DNA of 63,715 bases from Candidatus Thiomargarita nelsonii (GCA_000785145.2 JSZA02000029.1:1-63715); one strand, 5' to 3'; counted from the stretch's first letter, positions 1 through 9,591 are shown. A program made the numbers and translations. Notes: a model not told the origin generated them from the sequence alone.

Positions 1-434
1 AGCGTAGGGTGCGTCCTACGCACCATCGCACTGATACCATAAATTTAAAAGGTGCGTGGGACGCACCCTACACTTCAATGCCATTAAGTTAAGGTTTTTT
101 GTAGGGTGGGTAGGGGCAATCCCTTGTGGTTGCCCGCGCAACGAAGTGGCGGGACGCCCAACCCACCAAACCTTTGAAACGAAGATCCGGGCGTAAATTT
201 TTAACAATGGTGGGTTTCGCTCTCGCTCTACCCACCCTACAAAAAATCCTTAACTTAATGGCATTGAGTTGTAGGGAGGATTAAGTATCCACCATAATAC
301 ATTTGAAATCAGGTGGATACGCTAACGCTTAATCCACCCTACATGCAACGCTTAATGGCATTTTTGCTCCGCGTGGGAACGAGAACATGCCATTAAATTA
401 AGGGCAACCACTAGGGCATTGCCCCTACGAGAAA
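1..434. repeat. Intergenic block of mixed palindromic repeats
   Basis: No gene is supported here. Several inverted-repeat families follow one another: GTAGGGTGCGTCC-type arms at 2-24 and 51-71, GTAGGGTGGGT-type arms near 102 and 230-240, an AGGATTAAG/CTTAATCC pair at about 272-346, and a GGGCAACC...GGTTGCCC pair at about 402-475 that runs into the end of the neighbouring gene. A 63-codon reading frame on the minus strand is only translated repeat. Confidence 0.75.
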
Positions 435-3400
435 TCACGGTCCATGTAGGGGCAATCCTTTATGGTTGCCCTTGTGAGAGTGCGCGAGGCAATCTGTACC
501 TTGCACAACCTCCAATAGTCGCTCAATTTCCGCCTCTCTATTCTTAAACCAGTCCACTGACCAAATCCGATGAATTTTCCATCCCTTGCGTTCCAATATT
601 TCTTGTCTTAGTCTATCCCGATCTCTAACCGATTTTGCCGAATGATAGTTCACGCCATCATATTCAATACCTAAAATATACTCATTCGGCTTGTCTGGGT
701 GGCAAACGCCAATATCGATCCTAAAGCCTGCAACGCCGACTTGTGGCTCCGTTTTATAGCCCTCTTTTTCAAGGATTTTAGAAATCACTATTTCAAAATC
801 GCTATTCGCTTTTTTGTCACTCACCTTATTCGCATCTGAGCCGCTTTCTGCGTATTCTAAATACTTTTTCAGTATTTGCACGCCGCGTTTACTGTCCTTT
901 TTAATTTGTATCTCACTGGAGCGCATTGACGTAAACAATTCTAAGCGCTTTTTGGCGCGACTAAATATCACATTTAATCGTCGCCAGCCCATGTCACGCG
1001 AAATCGGTCCAAAGCGTTGAAATACGCGCCCGGTGTCGGGATCAGGACCGTAGGTGCTTGAAACAAAAATCACATCGCGTTCGTCTCCTTGGACATTTTC
1101 CAAGTTCTTGATAAAAAAGGGTTCTGCACTTTCTTCACTCGTTCGCGCTTCTCGCCAACTATCTAACAATTCGGCAATCAATTCTTGTTGTTGACTATTA
1201 AAGGTTGCCACGCCTAGACTTAAATGTGGCGTATTTTTAAAATGTGCTTTGACTGCCGCCGCCACCGCTTCCGCTTCTTTTAGGTTGCGCCCCTTGAAGT
1301 AAGTCGCATTTTCTACATAATTGAGATGCACACCATGCGCCTGAGTTTGCGGAGCGGGAAAAACGACCAATTCATCGTCATAAAAATGATGATTAGAAAA
1401 AGCAATCAAACTTTCATGCTCAGAGCGATAGTGCCAGCGTAATCTTCCCCTTTGGTAAGAAGTGCTCAGGGCAATATCCAAAATCGATTCTTGACCATCA
1501 AATATCGTATCTTCATCTTCCTCATTCACTAATCGTTCAAAAAATTGACTCGGTGGCAATTGTTTCGGATCGCCAACTATCACAATTTGTTGGCATCGCG
1601 CAATCGCACCCAAAGCGTCTTCTGGGCGCACTTGTGAAGCTTCATCCATAATCAACAAATCAAATTCAATTTGCCCCGGCACTAAATATTGCGCTACCGA
1701 TAACGGGCTCATCATAAAACACGGTTTTAAAGCTTGCAATGCTTGGCTTGCCCGGCGGACTAATTGGCGAATAGGAATATGTCGCCTCTTTTTATTTAAT
1801 TCATGCACAATCAGACATTTTTCCGTGAAAGTGCTCACGCGCCCCGTGCCATTGCCCTGCGGGATACTGCGTTGGGCAACTTGATAAGCTATCTGTTGGC
1901 GAGTGATTTTTAACCGTTTTTTATCCAATTCGGCAAAGCGTTGACGAATATTTTCATAGCCGCTGCGCGTAAAGTTGGCTAAAATCGGATGTTCGCGTAT
2001 CAAATTTCGCGCCATTCCTTGATAAAAAGCATATTCAAAATATAGCGGTGCCTGGCTGGGCTGAATTTGTCGCGTGATGATAGCATCCGTCAGCTTTTCT
2101 AAGCCCATTTCATCAACTTCTTGTTTTAATCGGTAAAAGGTCGCCAAATTGAGCAAGCCATTGACTGATGTTTTGCAATTTTGTGCCCTCGTTGCAATTT
2201 GTTCTAATGTGGATTGTTCAAACCATTGTTGGTTTTCGCCAAATTGGCGAGACAGTTCACTAAACAGATTGAGATAGGCTTGATTTTTGTCTAACAGGTT
2301 TTGAAAAATTGACAGCCTCACGTCTGGTTCTTCGCTTATCAACCAATGCAACAGCGGTGACGGGAGTTGAGCGACCGATTGTAACTGGCTTATCCAATCC
2401 GCAATGGCAGAAAGGGCAGTCGTATCAGTTTCAATGCCTCGATAATTGCTTTGACCAAATAATTCTTTAAGGAACGGATTTTTATCATTATTATCACGAA
2501 TATGCCAAGCACTCAGTAAATTTTGCACCGCGCTATGTATGGAAATGACATGTCTATCACTGAGGTGAGGTAATTGTTGTAATAATGTGGACGCTAATTG
2601 AGACACCAGGCGACGACGTTCAAATAATTTATCAACAAATTCATTGACTAATAAATGAGAATCCACAGGCACATTTAATTGTTCCGCCGCCTTAGTGACT
2701 CTGAGCCATTGTTCATACATAACAGCGGTGGTTTTGAGCAAATGTCCGCGTGGATCGGTTTGCGTTGCTAATAATGCCTGTGCTTTTTCTTCGCCCAGCA
2801 CCTGAACAAGATTTTGTGCCCATTCAATCAATTGCTCAAGAAGTGCCCAATCCGTTTCAAGTCCTATAAAGAGTGGACCAAACACTTTTTGATATTGCGC
2901 TCGTTGCGTTGCTTGCTCGGTTTGACGCTTGAGGGCTTTGAGCCTTTCTAATTTTTTAATCAAGTTTGCTGAATTTAAGGTGAAACTTTTGACAGTACGC
3001 AGGGTACGTCGATAATCCGCTGATAAAAAAGCAAACCAATTGCCTTGATATTTGCGGAGTTCATCGGCCAAATTCGCCAATTTTTCTGAAGTCGGTAATT
3101 TGCTGAGTAGAAAATCATTTTTTTGTGCCGCCCACTGTTGTTCCAAATCAGAAAAAGTTTGACGCGCATGTTGAAAAATGACGCTGCTTGCATCAAGGGC
3201 ATGTTCAGGATGTTTATGGAGTACCAAATCTTGGGGCGCTTGTTCGGCTAATTCTCTCAATTTTAAAAATTGCAGAAAATGTTCCACCGATTCAGGATTA
3301 TTTAATAATGACTGCAATTCTTGATCTAATTTATCAACGCTTTTGACGAAAAGCATCAATTCATCCGGCGACTCATTGCCAAAACCTAAATGATCTAATT

Positions 3401-5093
3401 TGCCCGTGGTGTGGATAATCTGTTGAAGAAAATTGACCAAATATCGACCATGCCCCAAGAATTTAGTGGCTTGGTTTAAGAGTTGCAGATATTCCTGTTG
3501 CGCTGTTTGAAATTGACGAAATTTTTCTATCGCTTGTTTATCTAAAAATTTGAGTGCTGCCCAACTATTAAAAGGCGTGGGTATTGGCGGGATTTGCGCT
3601 GCCTCAATTTGAGCGAGTGATTGTAGAGCCGCGAGTGTTGGAGTCAGCGGTATTTTAGTTTCTTCAATTAAAACAACAAAATAAGCTTGATAGCGTTGAG
3701 TTTCCAAAAAGAGAGTTGACAAAAGATGCCCAATCGTCTCTTCATCCCCTGGCCAAATGTTGGTTGGTTTAAAGCCTTGCCAATGTTGTATCACCTCATC
3801 AGATAAGCTTTCGTACAGTTGACTTAATTCTGTTAATTTATTGACTTTATGATTAAATTCAGTGTGCGTTTTGGGGATTTGAACATCAAAGCGCAACCGT
3901 TCAAGCTCTCCCCGTAATCTTTCCACCACCCAAAAAATCTCATAAATTCTGTTGGGACCAACAAAGCGATTCATGAGTTGTGAATAGGCGAGTAATTGTT
4001 TTTTTTGCTGGCTCAATTCTATTTGGCTCACATTACGGTATTCTTGATTAAGCCGTTTTTTGAGATCATCCTGTAATTCAGCTTTTTGGGTTTTGTGGCT
4101 ATGCAATGCTAGGCAAAATTCTCCTAATCCCACCTGCTCTAATCGCGATCTGACCACATCCAAGGCGGCTTTTTTTTCTGCGACAAATAGGACTGATTGT
4201 CCTTGAGACAGTGCAGCGGCAATTAAATTGGTAATGGTTTGAGATTTGCCAGTGCCGGGTGGTCCCTCTATGACGATATTTTTTCGTTGCCACAAGGCAT
4301 CCATAATAACGGCGTGTTGAGAACTATCGGCATCAAGAATTAAGGGCGTTTTATCAGCGAGGGGATGAGTGTCTATGATGCCATCATCAATGCGCTCGCT
4401 TTGAGCCATAATATCAATGCCACCCAGAATTTGTTTAAGATTGATATTATCCGTAAAATTATTTAAATCTTTGTACATCAATAATTTAGTAAAAATAAAT
4501 AAATCTAAGCGGATATCGGGCAGCACTTGCCAACGGGGCATTTCTTGCGCCACTTCTGCGACTTGCGCCAAATAATTTTCTGGCTGATTTTCATAGCTGG
4601 GTAATATCCAATTAAAATCTTTGGCTAATTTTTCGGCTAATGAGAAATTGGTTTCAATATCCTCGTCACGGTATGACAAGGCATAATGATGTAAATGCGT
4701 TCGTTCCAATTTGACGGGAATAAGAATTAAGGGTGCTTTAAGGGGCACATTTTCGTCATACCATTCCAAAAAACCGGCTGCTAGATATAATAAATTACTG
4801 CCCGTTTCTTCTATCGCGGAGCGGGCGAGTTGCGCCAATTTTTTGCAGCGCCGTTGTAAATTTTCCTCATGATGTGCAGTTTGCAACGGCGTTTCTTTAG
4901 ATTTATCCTCCGGTTGCGCGATAAAATTCATGCTTTTTCCATCTTGCACCAATGTTTTAAAAATAGTCTCAAGTGGTGTATTTACAACATGGACAGTCCG
5001 CGCTTTTTCTTTATAATTGAGGAGTTGATTACGCTTGGAAATGTCTAATAAATGTTGACGGATAGCGTATAATGATTGTTGTGTGATTGTCAT
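435..5093 (-). CDS. DUF4011-type superfamily 1 helicase with C-terminal Vsr/DUF559-like nuclease
   Basis: This is a very large cytoplasmic DNA/RNA helicase-nuclease of about 1552 residues. An N-terminal DUF4011-like region (first ~100 residues) precedes a P-loop GPPGTGKSQT near residue 278. A long, mostly helical insert of about 800 residues follows. The second helicase half has the Walker B-like MDEASQ near 1148, GDPKQLPP, and HYRSEH and VQGDERD motifs. The last ~110 residues carry an EYDGVNYH motif and resemble Vsr/DUF559 PD-(D/E)XK nucleases. Proteins of this architecture are known as candidate antiphage or conflict factors; that role is inferred here. The ATG at 5093 is preferred. A TTG four codons upstream lies inside a palindromic repeat. 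The last ~10 codons and the stop come from a GGGCAACC-type repeat, so the native C-terminus was probably altered. It stands alone, with no partner gene. Confidence 0.85.
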   Translation of the reverse strand: MTITQQSLYAIRQHLLDISKRNQLLNYKEKARTVHVVNTPLETIFKTLVQDGKSMNFIAQPEDKSKETPLQTAHHEENLQRRCKKLAQLARSAIEETGSNLLYLAAGFLEWYDENVPLKAPLILIPVKLERTHLHHYALSYRDEDIETNFSLAEKLAKDFNWILPSYENQPENYLAQVAEVAQEMPRWQVLPDIRLDLFIFTKLLMYKDLNNFTDNINLKQILGGIDIMAQSERIDDGIIDTHPLADKTPLILDADSSQHAVIMDALWQRKNIVIEGPPGTGKSQTITNLIAAALSQGQSVLFVAEKKAALDVVRSRLEQVGLGEFCLALHSHKTQKAELQDDLKKRLNQEYRNVSQIELSQQKKQLLAYSQLMNRFVGPNRIYEIFWVVERLRGELERLRFDVQIPKTHTEFNHKVNKLTELSQLYESLSDEVIQHWQGFKPTNIWPGDEETIGHLLSTLFLETQRYQAYFVVLIEETKIPLTPTLAALQSLAQIEAAQIPPIPTPFNSWAALKFLDKQAIEKFRQFQTAQQEYLQLLNQATKFLGHGRYLVNFLQQIIHTTGKLDHLGFGNESPDELMLFVKSVDKLDQELQSLLNNPESVEHFLQFLKLRELAEQAPQDLVLHKHPEHALDASSVIFQHARQTFSDLEQQWAAQKNDFLLSKLPTSEKLANLADELRKYQGNWFAFLSADYRRTLRTVKSFTLNSANLIKKLERLKALKRQTEQATQRAQYQKVFGPLFIGLETDWALLEQLIEWAQNLVQVLGEEKAQALLATQTDPRGHLLKTTAVMYEQWLRVTKAAEQLNVPVDSHLLVNEFVDKLFERRRLVSQLASTLLQQLPHLSDRHVISIHSAVQNLLSAWHIRDNNDKNPFLKELFGQSNYRGIETDTTALSAIADWISQLQSVAQLPSPLLHWLISEEPDVRLSIFQNLLDKNQAYLNLFSELSRQFGENQQWFEQSTLEQIATRAQNCKTSVNGLLNLATFYRLKQEVDEMGLEKLTDAIITRQIQPSQAPLYFEYAFYQGMARNLIREHPILANFTRSGYENIRQRFAELDKKRLKITRQQIAYQVAQRSIPQGNGTGRVSTFTEKCLIVHELNKKRRHIPIRQLVRRASQALQALKPCFMMSPLSVAQYLVPGQIEFDLLIMDEASQVRPEDALGAIARCQQIVIVGDPKQLPPSQFFERLVNEEDEDTIFDGQESILDIALSTSYQRGRLRWHYRSEHESLIAFSNHHFYDDELVVFPAPQTQAHGVHLNYVENATYFKGRNLKEAEAVAAAVKAHFKNTPHLSLGVATFNSQQQELIAELLDSWREARTSEESAEPFFIKNLENVQGDERDVIFVSSTYGPDPDTGRVFQRFGPISRDMGWRRLNVIFSRAKKRLELFTSMRSSEIQIKKDSKRGVQILKKYLEYAESGSDANKVSDKKANSDFEIVISKILEKEGYKTEPQVGVAGFRIDIGVCHPDKPNEYILGIEYDGVNYHSAKSVRDRDRLRQEILERKGWKIHRIWSVDWFKNREAEIERLLEVVQGTDCLAHSHKGNHKGLPLHGP

Positions 5094-5099
5094 ATTTTT

Positions 5100-5122
5100 G
5101 TCCAAGATAAATCTTGAACTCC
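5100..5122. repeat. Palindromic repeat family R1 (GTCCAAGATAAATCTTGGAC type)
   Basis: One copy of the most common palindrome in the window, here with one mismatch (CTTGAACTCC). It overlaps the upstream edge of the helicase gene and contains its alternative TTG start. Other copies lie at 7393, 15154, 15179, 16245, 17364, 23136, 32112, 36283, 48187, 50815, 50848, 51937, 58951 and 62027. Confidence 0.85.
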
Positions 5123-5689
5123 TAGTTATGCGTGTTATTTAAAGTTGGAACTAACTTGAAGAGTTATTTGTAACTATTTGATTATTCTCGTTCCCACGCG
5201 AGGCTAAGGAATGCAGGCTTCGACGCTCCGCGTCGAAAAATTGCACATCGCGTTAAAAAAATAATAAAAAAAAGTGGACAAATTGAATTTTTTCGTCCAA
5301 AATAAAATCAAAGTTCCCTAAAGGGGATAATTTAACAAAGGGGGTTAGGCAACTCGCAAAAAATAATATACCCAAAAGGGGCAATCCTTTATGGTTGCCC
5401 CTACAAACTATCGTTAACTGTAGGGGCAATCCCTTGTGGTTGCCCTTGGTATTTTATTTTTTTGGAGTTGCCTTAATTATATTTCAAATAGCAATATTAA
5501 TGCCAATTCTTTCGTTTTTATGACAGTAATGTCAGAAATTGTTTCTTTAGATTTGATAAACAAGCACAATGGTTTTTGACAACGGGCAGTATGTTTTATG
5601 TTATAGAAGTAGAAAGAAGTTAGGATAAGTATAGGAGTTCAAACTTTAGTTTGGGTTTAACTTTTAGATTCTCAAAGGAGTAGATAAAA
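5123..5689. repeat. Intergenic region with repeats, upstream of LRR gene
   Basis: This 0.57-kb gap has no credible gene. It contains a CGTTCCCACG-family element at about 5186-5237 and two GGGGCAAT...GGTTGCCC-family elements at 5377-5404 and 5420-5445. An AT-rich stretch with a likely promoter for the LRR gene lies near its right end. Confidence 0.65.
5576..5606 (+). promoter_or_regulatory. Putative sigma-70 promoter of the LRR gene
   Basis: A perfect -35 TTGACA (5576-5581) is followed by TTATAG (5601-5606, spacing 19) or TATGTT (5597-5602, spacing 15). Neither spacing is ideal. It lies about 85 bases upstream of the start codon at 5690. Confidence 0.35.
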
Positions 5690-7387
5690 ATGTTAAGAAT
5701 AAAAATTCACTCATGGCTTCTAAGTTCAGTCTTAGGGCTGGTTTTTTTACTACCTGTAGCGCAGGCGGCAACTGATTGCGCCGCTGTTACTGAAATTCCA
5801 ACGATGGAATGTGAGGCACTTGTCGCTCTTTACAATAGCACTGATGGTGCTAATTGGTCGAATAAGACGGGATGGAATTTGACAAATACGCCTTGTAGTA
5901 CGCCTTGGTATGGCGTTGAATGTGCTGGTGGACATGTAACAAGACTGTACCTATACTACAACCAACTCAGCGGCATTCTTACACCGAAAATCGGAAATTT
6001 GGAGCATTTGGTAGTTCTCAGGCTGGAACACAATGAAATCTGCGGAGAGGTTCCAAGCTCCGTGACAAACCTGCTGTCTCCTCCTCTGTTTTATGTAGAT
6101 CTAAACTACAACAACCTAACGGCTTCAGATCCCGCCGTTAAGCAATGGCTCGAAGACAATGGACCATGGGATGAGAGCACTCAAACACCCGGAGAGTGTA
6201 CAACCACAGGTTTTAGCTGCGCGGCAGTTAGCGAAATTCCAAGCACAGAATGTCAAGCCCTTGTCTCTATCTACAACGAGAGCAATGGTGCTCAATGGGA
6301 TAACAACACTGGCTGGCTTGAAACAAATACCCCTTGTAGTTGGCATGGCGTGGAATGTGCTGGTGGAGTTGTAACAAGACTCTATCTATACTACAACAAT
6401 CTCAGTGGCTCTTTCCCAGCGACTATCGGAGAGCTGAAGAATTTGGTAGTTCTTAGGCTGGAACACAACAAACTCTGCGGAAATGTTCCATCATCCGTGA
6501 TGACCCTGGCGCATATGTGGTATGTAAATGTAAACTACAACCACCTAACAGCTTCTAACCCCGTTAAGCAGTGGCTCGAAGACCATGGACCATGGGATGA
6601 GAGCACTCAAACACCTTGCGGCGATTCTAGCACACTACAATTCTCCTTAAGTGCCTACAGCATAAACGAAAACGGAGGACAAGCAGTCATTACTGTCACC
6701 CGCACCGGCGACAATAACGGAGAAGTCTCAGTAGATTATGCCACTACCGACGACACTGCCACTGCTGGCAGCGACTACACAGCTACAATAGGCACCCTAA
6801 CCTGGGCAGATATGAACACTGTGAACAAAACTTTTACAGTAGACATCATTGACGATAGCGATCTGGAAAGCGAAGAAACTTTCATTGTGACCTTGGGTAA
6901 TGCCGTCGGCGCAGAATTAGGAGGACCGGATACAGCTGTGGTAACGATCACAGATAATGAGGAGTCCTTTTGCGCGACAGTCACCGGAATTACTAAGTCA
7001 GAATGTAAAGGCCTTGTCGCTATCTACAAAAACACCAATGGTGATCTATGGAATGACAACACTAACTGGCTTAAAACAACTACGCCTTGTGATTGGTTTG
7101 GCGTGACATGTGGTGTTGGACATGTAACAAGACTGTACCTATGGTACAACAATCTCAGCGGCACTATCCCAGCGGAAATCAAAAGGCTGAAGTATGCGGA
7201 TGTTATTAGGTTGGAGCACAATGAAATCTGCGGAGAAGTTCCAGCATCTGTGATGGACCTTACGAATCCTCCTCTGTGGTATATGGATGTAAATTATAAC
7301 CACCTAACAGCTTCTAACCCCGTTAAGGCTTGGTTCAATGACATCTCCCCAGGTTGGGATGATAATACCCAAACCGCTTGTCCTTAA
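5690..7387 (+). CDS. Secreted leucine-rich-repeat protein with three LRR cassettes and a Calx-beta domain
   Basis: Residues 1-26 form a signal peptide ending AQA. Three homologous cassettes of about 135 residues follow (roughly 27-165, 175-310 and 426-565). Each opens with a Cys-containing EC.ALVALYN..GA.W segment and W.GV.C motif and continues into plant-type LRRs (LYLYYN.LSG, LRLEHN..CG.VP). Between cassettes two and three, residues about 315-423 form a Calx-beta domain (TATAGSDYT, ESEETF, VTITDNE). Paired cysteines in each cassette suggest disulfides and an extracellular or periplasmic location. A role in adhesion or protein binding is inferred. A good ribosome site, AAAGGAG, precedes the ATG. 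A related but shorter gene lies at 50985. Nucleotide similarity among cassettes points to internal duplication. Confidence 0.85.
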   Translation: MLRIKIHSWLLSSVLGLVFLLPVAQAATDCAAVTEIPTMECEALVALYNSTDGANWSNKTGWNLTNTPCSTPWYGVECAGGHVTRLYLYYNQLSGILTPKIGNLEHLVVLRLEHNEICGEVPSSVTNLLSPPLFYVDLNYNNLTASDPAVKQWLEDNGPWDESTQTPGECTTTGFSCAAVSEIPSTECQALVSIYNESNGAQWDNNTGWLETNTPCSWHGVECAGGVVTRLYLYYNNLSGSFPATIGELKNLVVLRLEHNKLCGNVPSSVMTLAHMWYVNVNYNHLTASNPVKQWLEDHGPWDESTQTPCGDSSTLQFSLSAYSINENGGQAVITVTRTGDNNGEVSVDYATTDDTATAGSDYTATIGTLTWADMNTVNKTFTVDIIDDSDLESEETFIVTLGNAVGAELGGPDTAVVTITDNEESFCATVTGITKSECKGLVAIYKNTNGDLWNDNTNWLKTTTPCDWFGVTCGVGHVTRLYLWYNNLSGTIPAEIKRLKYADVIRLEHNEICGEVPASVMDLTNPPLWYMDVNYNHLTASNPVKAWFNDISPGWDDNTQTACP

Positions 7388-7392
7388 TAAAA

Positions 7393-7415
7393 GGAGTCCA
7401 AGATTTATCTTGGAC
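7393..7415. repeat. R1 palindrome
   Basis: GGAGTCCAAGATTTATCTTGGAC, split as two arms around ATTTAT, begins five bases after the LRR stop codon. Confidence 0.8.
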
Positions 7416-7440
7416 GAGCCAGATTAGATGTGATTAAAAA

Positions 7441-7471
7441 AAATCCTATTTCTTAAAGAAATAGGATTTTT
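7441..7471. terminator. AATCCTATTTCTT hairpin, terminator-like repeat
   Basis: Inverted repeat AAATCCTATTTCTT/AAGAAATAGGATTT followed by a short T run. The stem is AT-rich, so it would be a weak intrinsic terminator. The same element recurs at 8413, 10054, 48113 and 63466, with a loop variant at 27091, usually just beyond the 3' end of genes. It may end transcription of the LRR gene. Confidence 0.5.
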
Positions 7472-7499
7472 AGATTGCTACTCATAAATTTTTATCGGG

Positions 7500-7622
7500 T
7501 TGTTTTTTTGGAGTACAAAGCTTTAGCTTTGTACTGTCTGACAAAGCTAAAGCTGTTGTTTTTTTGGAGTACAAAGCTTTAGCTTTGTAGTGTCTGACAA
7601 AGCTAAAGCTTTGTACTCCAAC
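7500..7622. repeat. Clustered AAAGCTTTAGCTTT palindromes
   Basis: Two tandem copies of a unit carrying GGAGTACAAAGCTTTAGC and its complement, each preceded by GTTGTTTTTTTG. Related GTCCAAAGCTTTAGCTTTGG copies occur at 22877 and 33805. Confidence 0.8.
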
Positions 7623-7636
7623 ACTCATAACTTATG

Positions 7637-8365
7637 TTACAGCGTACTAGGCATTTGTAACACCCCCTCCAACAAGCCCTCATCGCTCGCCGCAGATGCC
7701 ACAAAAACGGGCGCATCTACTCCAAATCGTTCAGCCTCGGCGCGTATGCGTTCACTCATAACCACCAGCGGCGTATGGCGCAACCATGATTGTCCATCCA
7801 ACATAGCAAACAAGTTTCGTAAACCTTCTTGACTGGTGACAATGATAATGTCGATTTGTGTATTGGCTATCCATGCCGGCACTGGCGGTTGTACGCGCCG
7901 ATAAACCTGGACATAATTCACAGTCGCACCACGTTCCCGTAAAGTTTCTGCCAACAATTCACGTCCCCCTTCGCCACGAAAAATCACAATTTTTTTGCCC
8001 GTTACGGTTTGCATTTGTGGCATTTCCAGTAGCGCTTCACTGTTAAAAGGGGGAGGCGGACAAAGTGCCGTTATTCCCCAAGCATTGAGCGTTTGAGCAG
8101 TGCGTTTGCCAACGGCAATCACTTGGCGGGGTAAATGATTTTGTAAAGTCGGCAGCGTTTTTTCCACTGCGTTAGCACTGATAAATATGGCTATATCTAA
8201 GCTTTGTTTGCGACATTCAAATAAAGCACTTTTATCCTCGAATTCGACAATTTCTATGACAGGTAAGCGTACTGGTTGTCCGCCCTTTTCTGCGATAAGT
8301 TGACATAAATGCTCGGATTGGTGAGCGGGTCTTGTTACTAATACTTTGATTCCATTGATATTCAT
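7637..8365 (-). CDS. hemD: Uroporphyrinogen-III synthase
   Basis: This enzyme cyclises hydroxymethylbilane with inversion of ring D to give uroporphyrinogen III, the branch point to heme and siroheme. The 242-residue product has the family's usual length. It starts with VLVTRPAHQSEHL and has the ISANAVE, AVGKRTA, FRGEGGRELLAETLRERGA and VTSQEGLRNL motifs of HemD. The ATG at 8365 is chosen because an upstream in-frame start at 8404 would add residues encoded by repeat-like flank. hemC lies 5.1 kb upstream on the same strand, so the usual hemCD operon appears split by accessory DNA. A damaged partial copy of this gene lies at 9698-10028. Confidence 0.92.
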   Translation of the reverse strand: MNINGIKVLVTRPAHQSEHLCQLIAEKGGQPVRLPVIEIVEFEDKSALFECRKQSLDIAIFISANAVEKTLPTLQNHLPRQVIAVGKRTAQTLNAWGITALCPPPPFNSEALLEMPQMQTVTGKKIVIFRGEGGRELLAETLRERGATVNYVQVYRRVQPPVPAWIANTQIDIIIVTSQEGLRNLFAMLDGQSWLRHTPLVVMSERIRAEAERFGVDAPVFVASAASDEGLLEGVLQMPSTL

Positions 8366-8412
8366 TTTATAATCTACCCAAAAATAGGGGGGGTGGCAAC
8401 CCACAATTTAAA

Positions 8413-8442
8413 AAATCCTATTTCTTTAAGAAATAGGATTTT
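8413..8442. repeat. AATCCTATTTCTT hairpin
   Basis: Same palindrome as at 7441, here upstream of hemD. Together with about 25 bases to its left (GGGGTGGCAACCCACAA) it is duplicated at 10029-10083, where it adjoins the truncated hemD copy. Confidence 0.75.
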
Positions 8443-8480
8443 TAGATTGCAAAATACCCTATTCCACAAGGGAAAAGGCT

Positions 8481-9080
8481 TTAGCCGTGCGGTCGGCCAC
8501 CGGTTTGAAATGCGAGAATTTTATCCAGCAATTCTGGAAATTTTTCCACATAATAGTGGGGTTGAGTTTCGCGTGGGCTATTTGGGGATACAAGGTTTTT
8601 CCCATACTCCAAGCCAGCCTTTGTCAGACACCAAAACGATTTCATTTCAGAGGGATTTTTGGTGGACATACGGGTTTGTTTTTCCAAAAAACCCATGTCT
8701 TGCAGAATTAGGTTGGCCATCCGCACACTCAGCTTTACTCCTGACTCTTTGAGGAGTTTGGTCAGGGACTTATGCGGTTTATCCTCAACATAATCAGGCA
8801 GTGCTTTTTGGAACTGTTGATGTCCATCGCTCACGATTCTCAACATTCTCAAACGGCTATCGTCACTCATCCGCAACATCTCAGCCGCCGCGTTGACGAG
8901 AAAAACCTCATCAACCAACTCCTGAGTGGGATTGGAGAACAGAGAAGGTTGATGGGACTCGCCATGTTGAGAGGGGAGCGCGAAATACTTATTGACCAGC
9001 TCACGTTGGACTTGCCAAGCGAGAGTATCACCGATATTGACATGTTGCATTTCGGACGCAACTTGGGTAGCATTGCTCAT
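8481..9080 (-). CDS. Phage antirepressor/KilAC-like protein
   Basis: This is a 199-residue soluble protein. Its C-terminal half (KLLKESGVKLSVRMANLILQ, FW.LTKAGLEYGKN, then HYYVEKFPELL) has the general layout of the KilAC/antirepressor C-terminal domain of phage regulators. The N-terminal half (MSNATQVASEMQ...LVDEVFLVNAAAEMLRM...RLRMLRIV) looks like the variable N-terminal part of such proteins. The ATG at 9080 is favoured over one at 9176 because GCGAGG lies about eight bases upstream. The gene lies between the intact and the broken hemD, next to an excisionase-like gene, which suggests a remnant phage or integrative element. Function is inferred from pattern only. Confidence 0.55.
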   Translation of the reverse strand: MSNATQVASEMQHVNIGDTLAWQVQRELVNKYFALPSQHGESHQPSLFSNPTQELVDEVFLVNAAAEMLRMSDDSRLRMLRIVSDGHQQFQKALPDYVEDKPHKSLTKLLKESGVKLSVRMANLILQDMGFLEKQTRMSTKNPSEMKSFWCLTKAGLEYGKNLVSPNSPRETQPHYYVEKFPELLDKILAFQTGGRPHG

Positions 9081-9246
9081 GGCAATTACCTCGCTTATTT
9101 TAACAATGTGGTTGTCACAGTGACTCCCAATCTGCTCGCCAAAGCCTTGGGAGTCACTTAATAATGTCAATACCATCGTGTCTATTTTTTAGACAAAAAA
9201 TATATGGAATAAACGGATGTTGATTAGACTATTGCCACAAAAAATG

Positions 9247-9591
9247 TCAACACCTTTTAGTACAATGTGTTTTTGCCTTATAACTCAATAAGTCATGGTA
9301 ATAAATCAAAACACCGTTACTTTTTTTCTTGGTTAAGATGATGCCTTGATTTATCAATTGGTAGATGCGAGACCGTGAAAAGCCGGTTTTCTTCACTGCC
9401 TCCCTCACTGGAATAAAATCACCCTCCCCCTCCAATTTAGGCATCCCCCCCATACGTTGTCTCTCATTTCTTCGGGCAATGTGATCGCGCATACTTTCAG
9501 CATTAACCCATGATGCACGCGCCTTGTTATCTGAAAGATATCCACTAACAATCCCATCATTCAAGATTTTATAAATTCGTGCCCGCGACAA
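9247..9591 (-). CDS. Excisionase-like helix-turn-helix protein with two HTH units, 5'-truncated
   Basis: Two similar MerR/excisionase-type winged HTH units are visible. The first is ARIYKILNDGIVSGYL...W.N.ESM. The second is VREAVKKTGFSRSRIYQLIN...I.Y.HDLLSY. The annotated start is TTG. The frame stays open upstream to 9642 and encodes KLSIRQASEQFGLS, which completes the first HTH, but there is no ATG or GTG there. The gene has therefore probably lost its 5' end at the junction with the duplicated hemD fragment at about 9698. It likely bound DNA as a regulator or recombination directionality factor of a mobile element. It may no longer be expressed. Confidence 0.5.
   Translation of the reverse strand: MSRARIYKILNDGIVSGYLSDNKARASWVNAESMRDHIARRNERQRMGGMPKLEGEGDFIPVREAVKKTGFSRSRIYQLINQGIILTKKKSNGVLIYYHDLLSYKAKTHCTKRC

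Noticed and set aside
16..207. 63-codon frame at the left edge
   Set aside because: Entirely encoded by inverted repeats of the GTAGGGTGGG and GTGCGTCC families.
8481..9176. Longer start at 9176 for the antirepressor-like gene
   Set aside because: The ATG at 9080 has GCGAGG at proper distance; the upstream 32 codons have no ribosome site.
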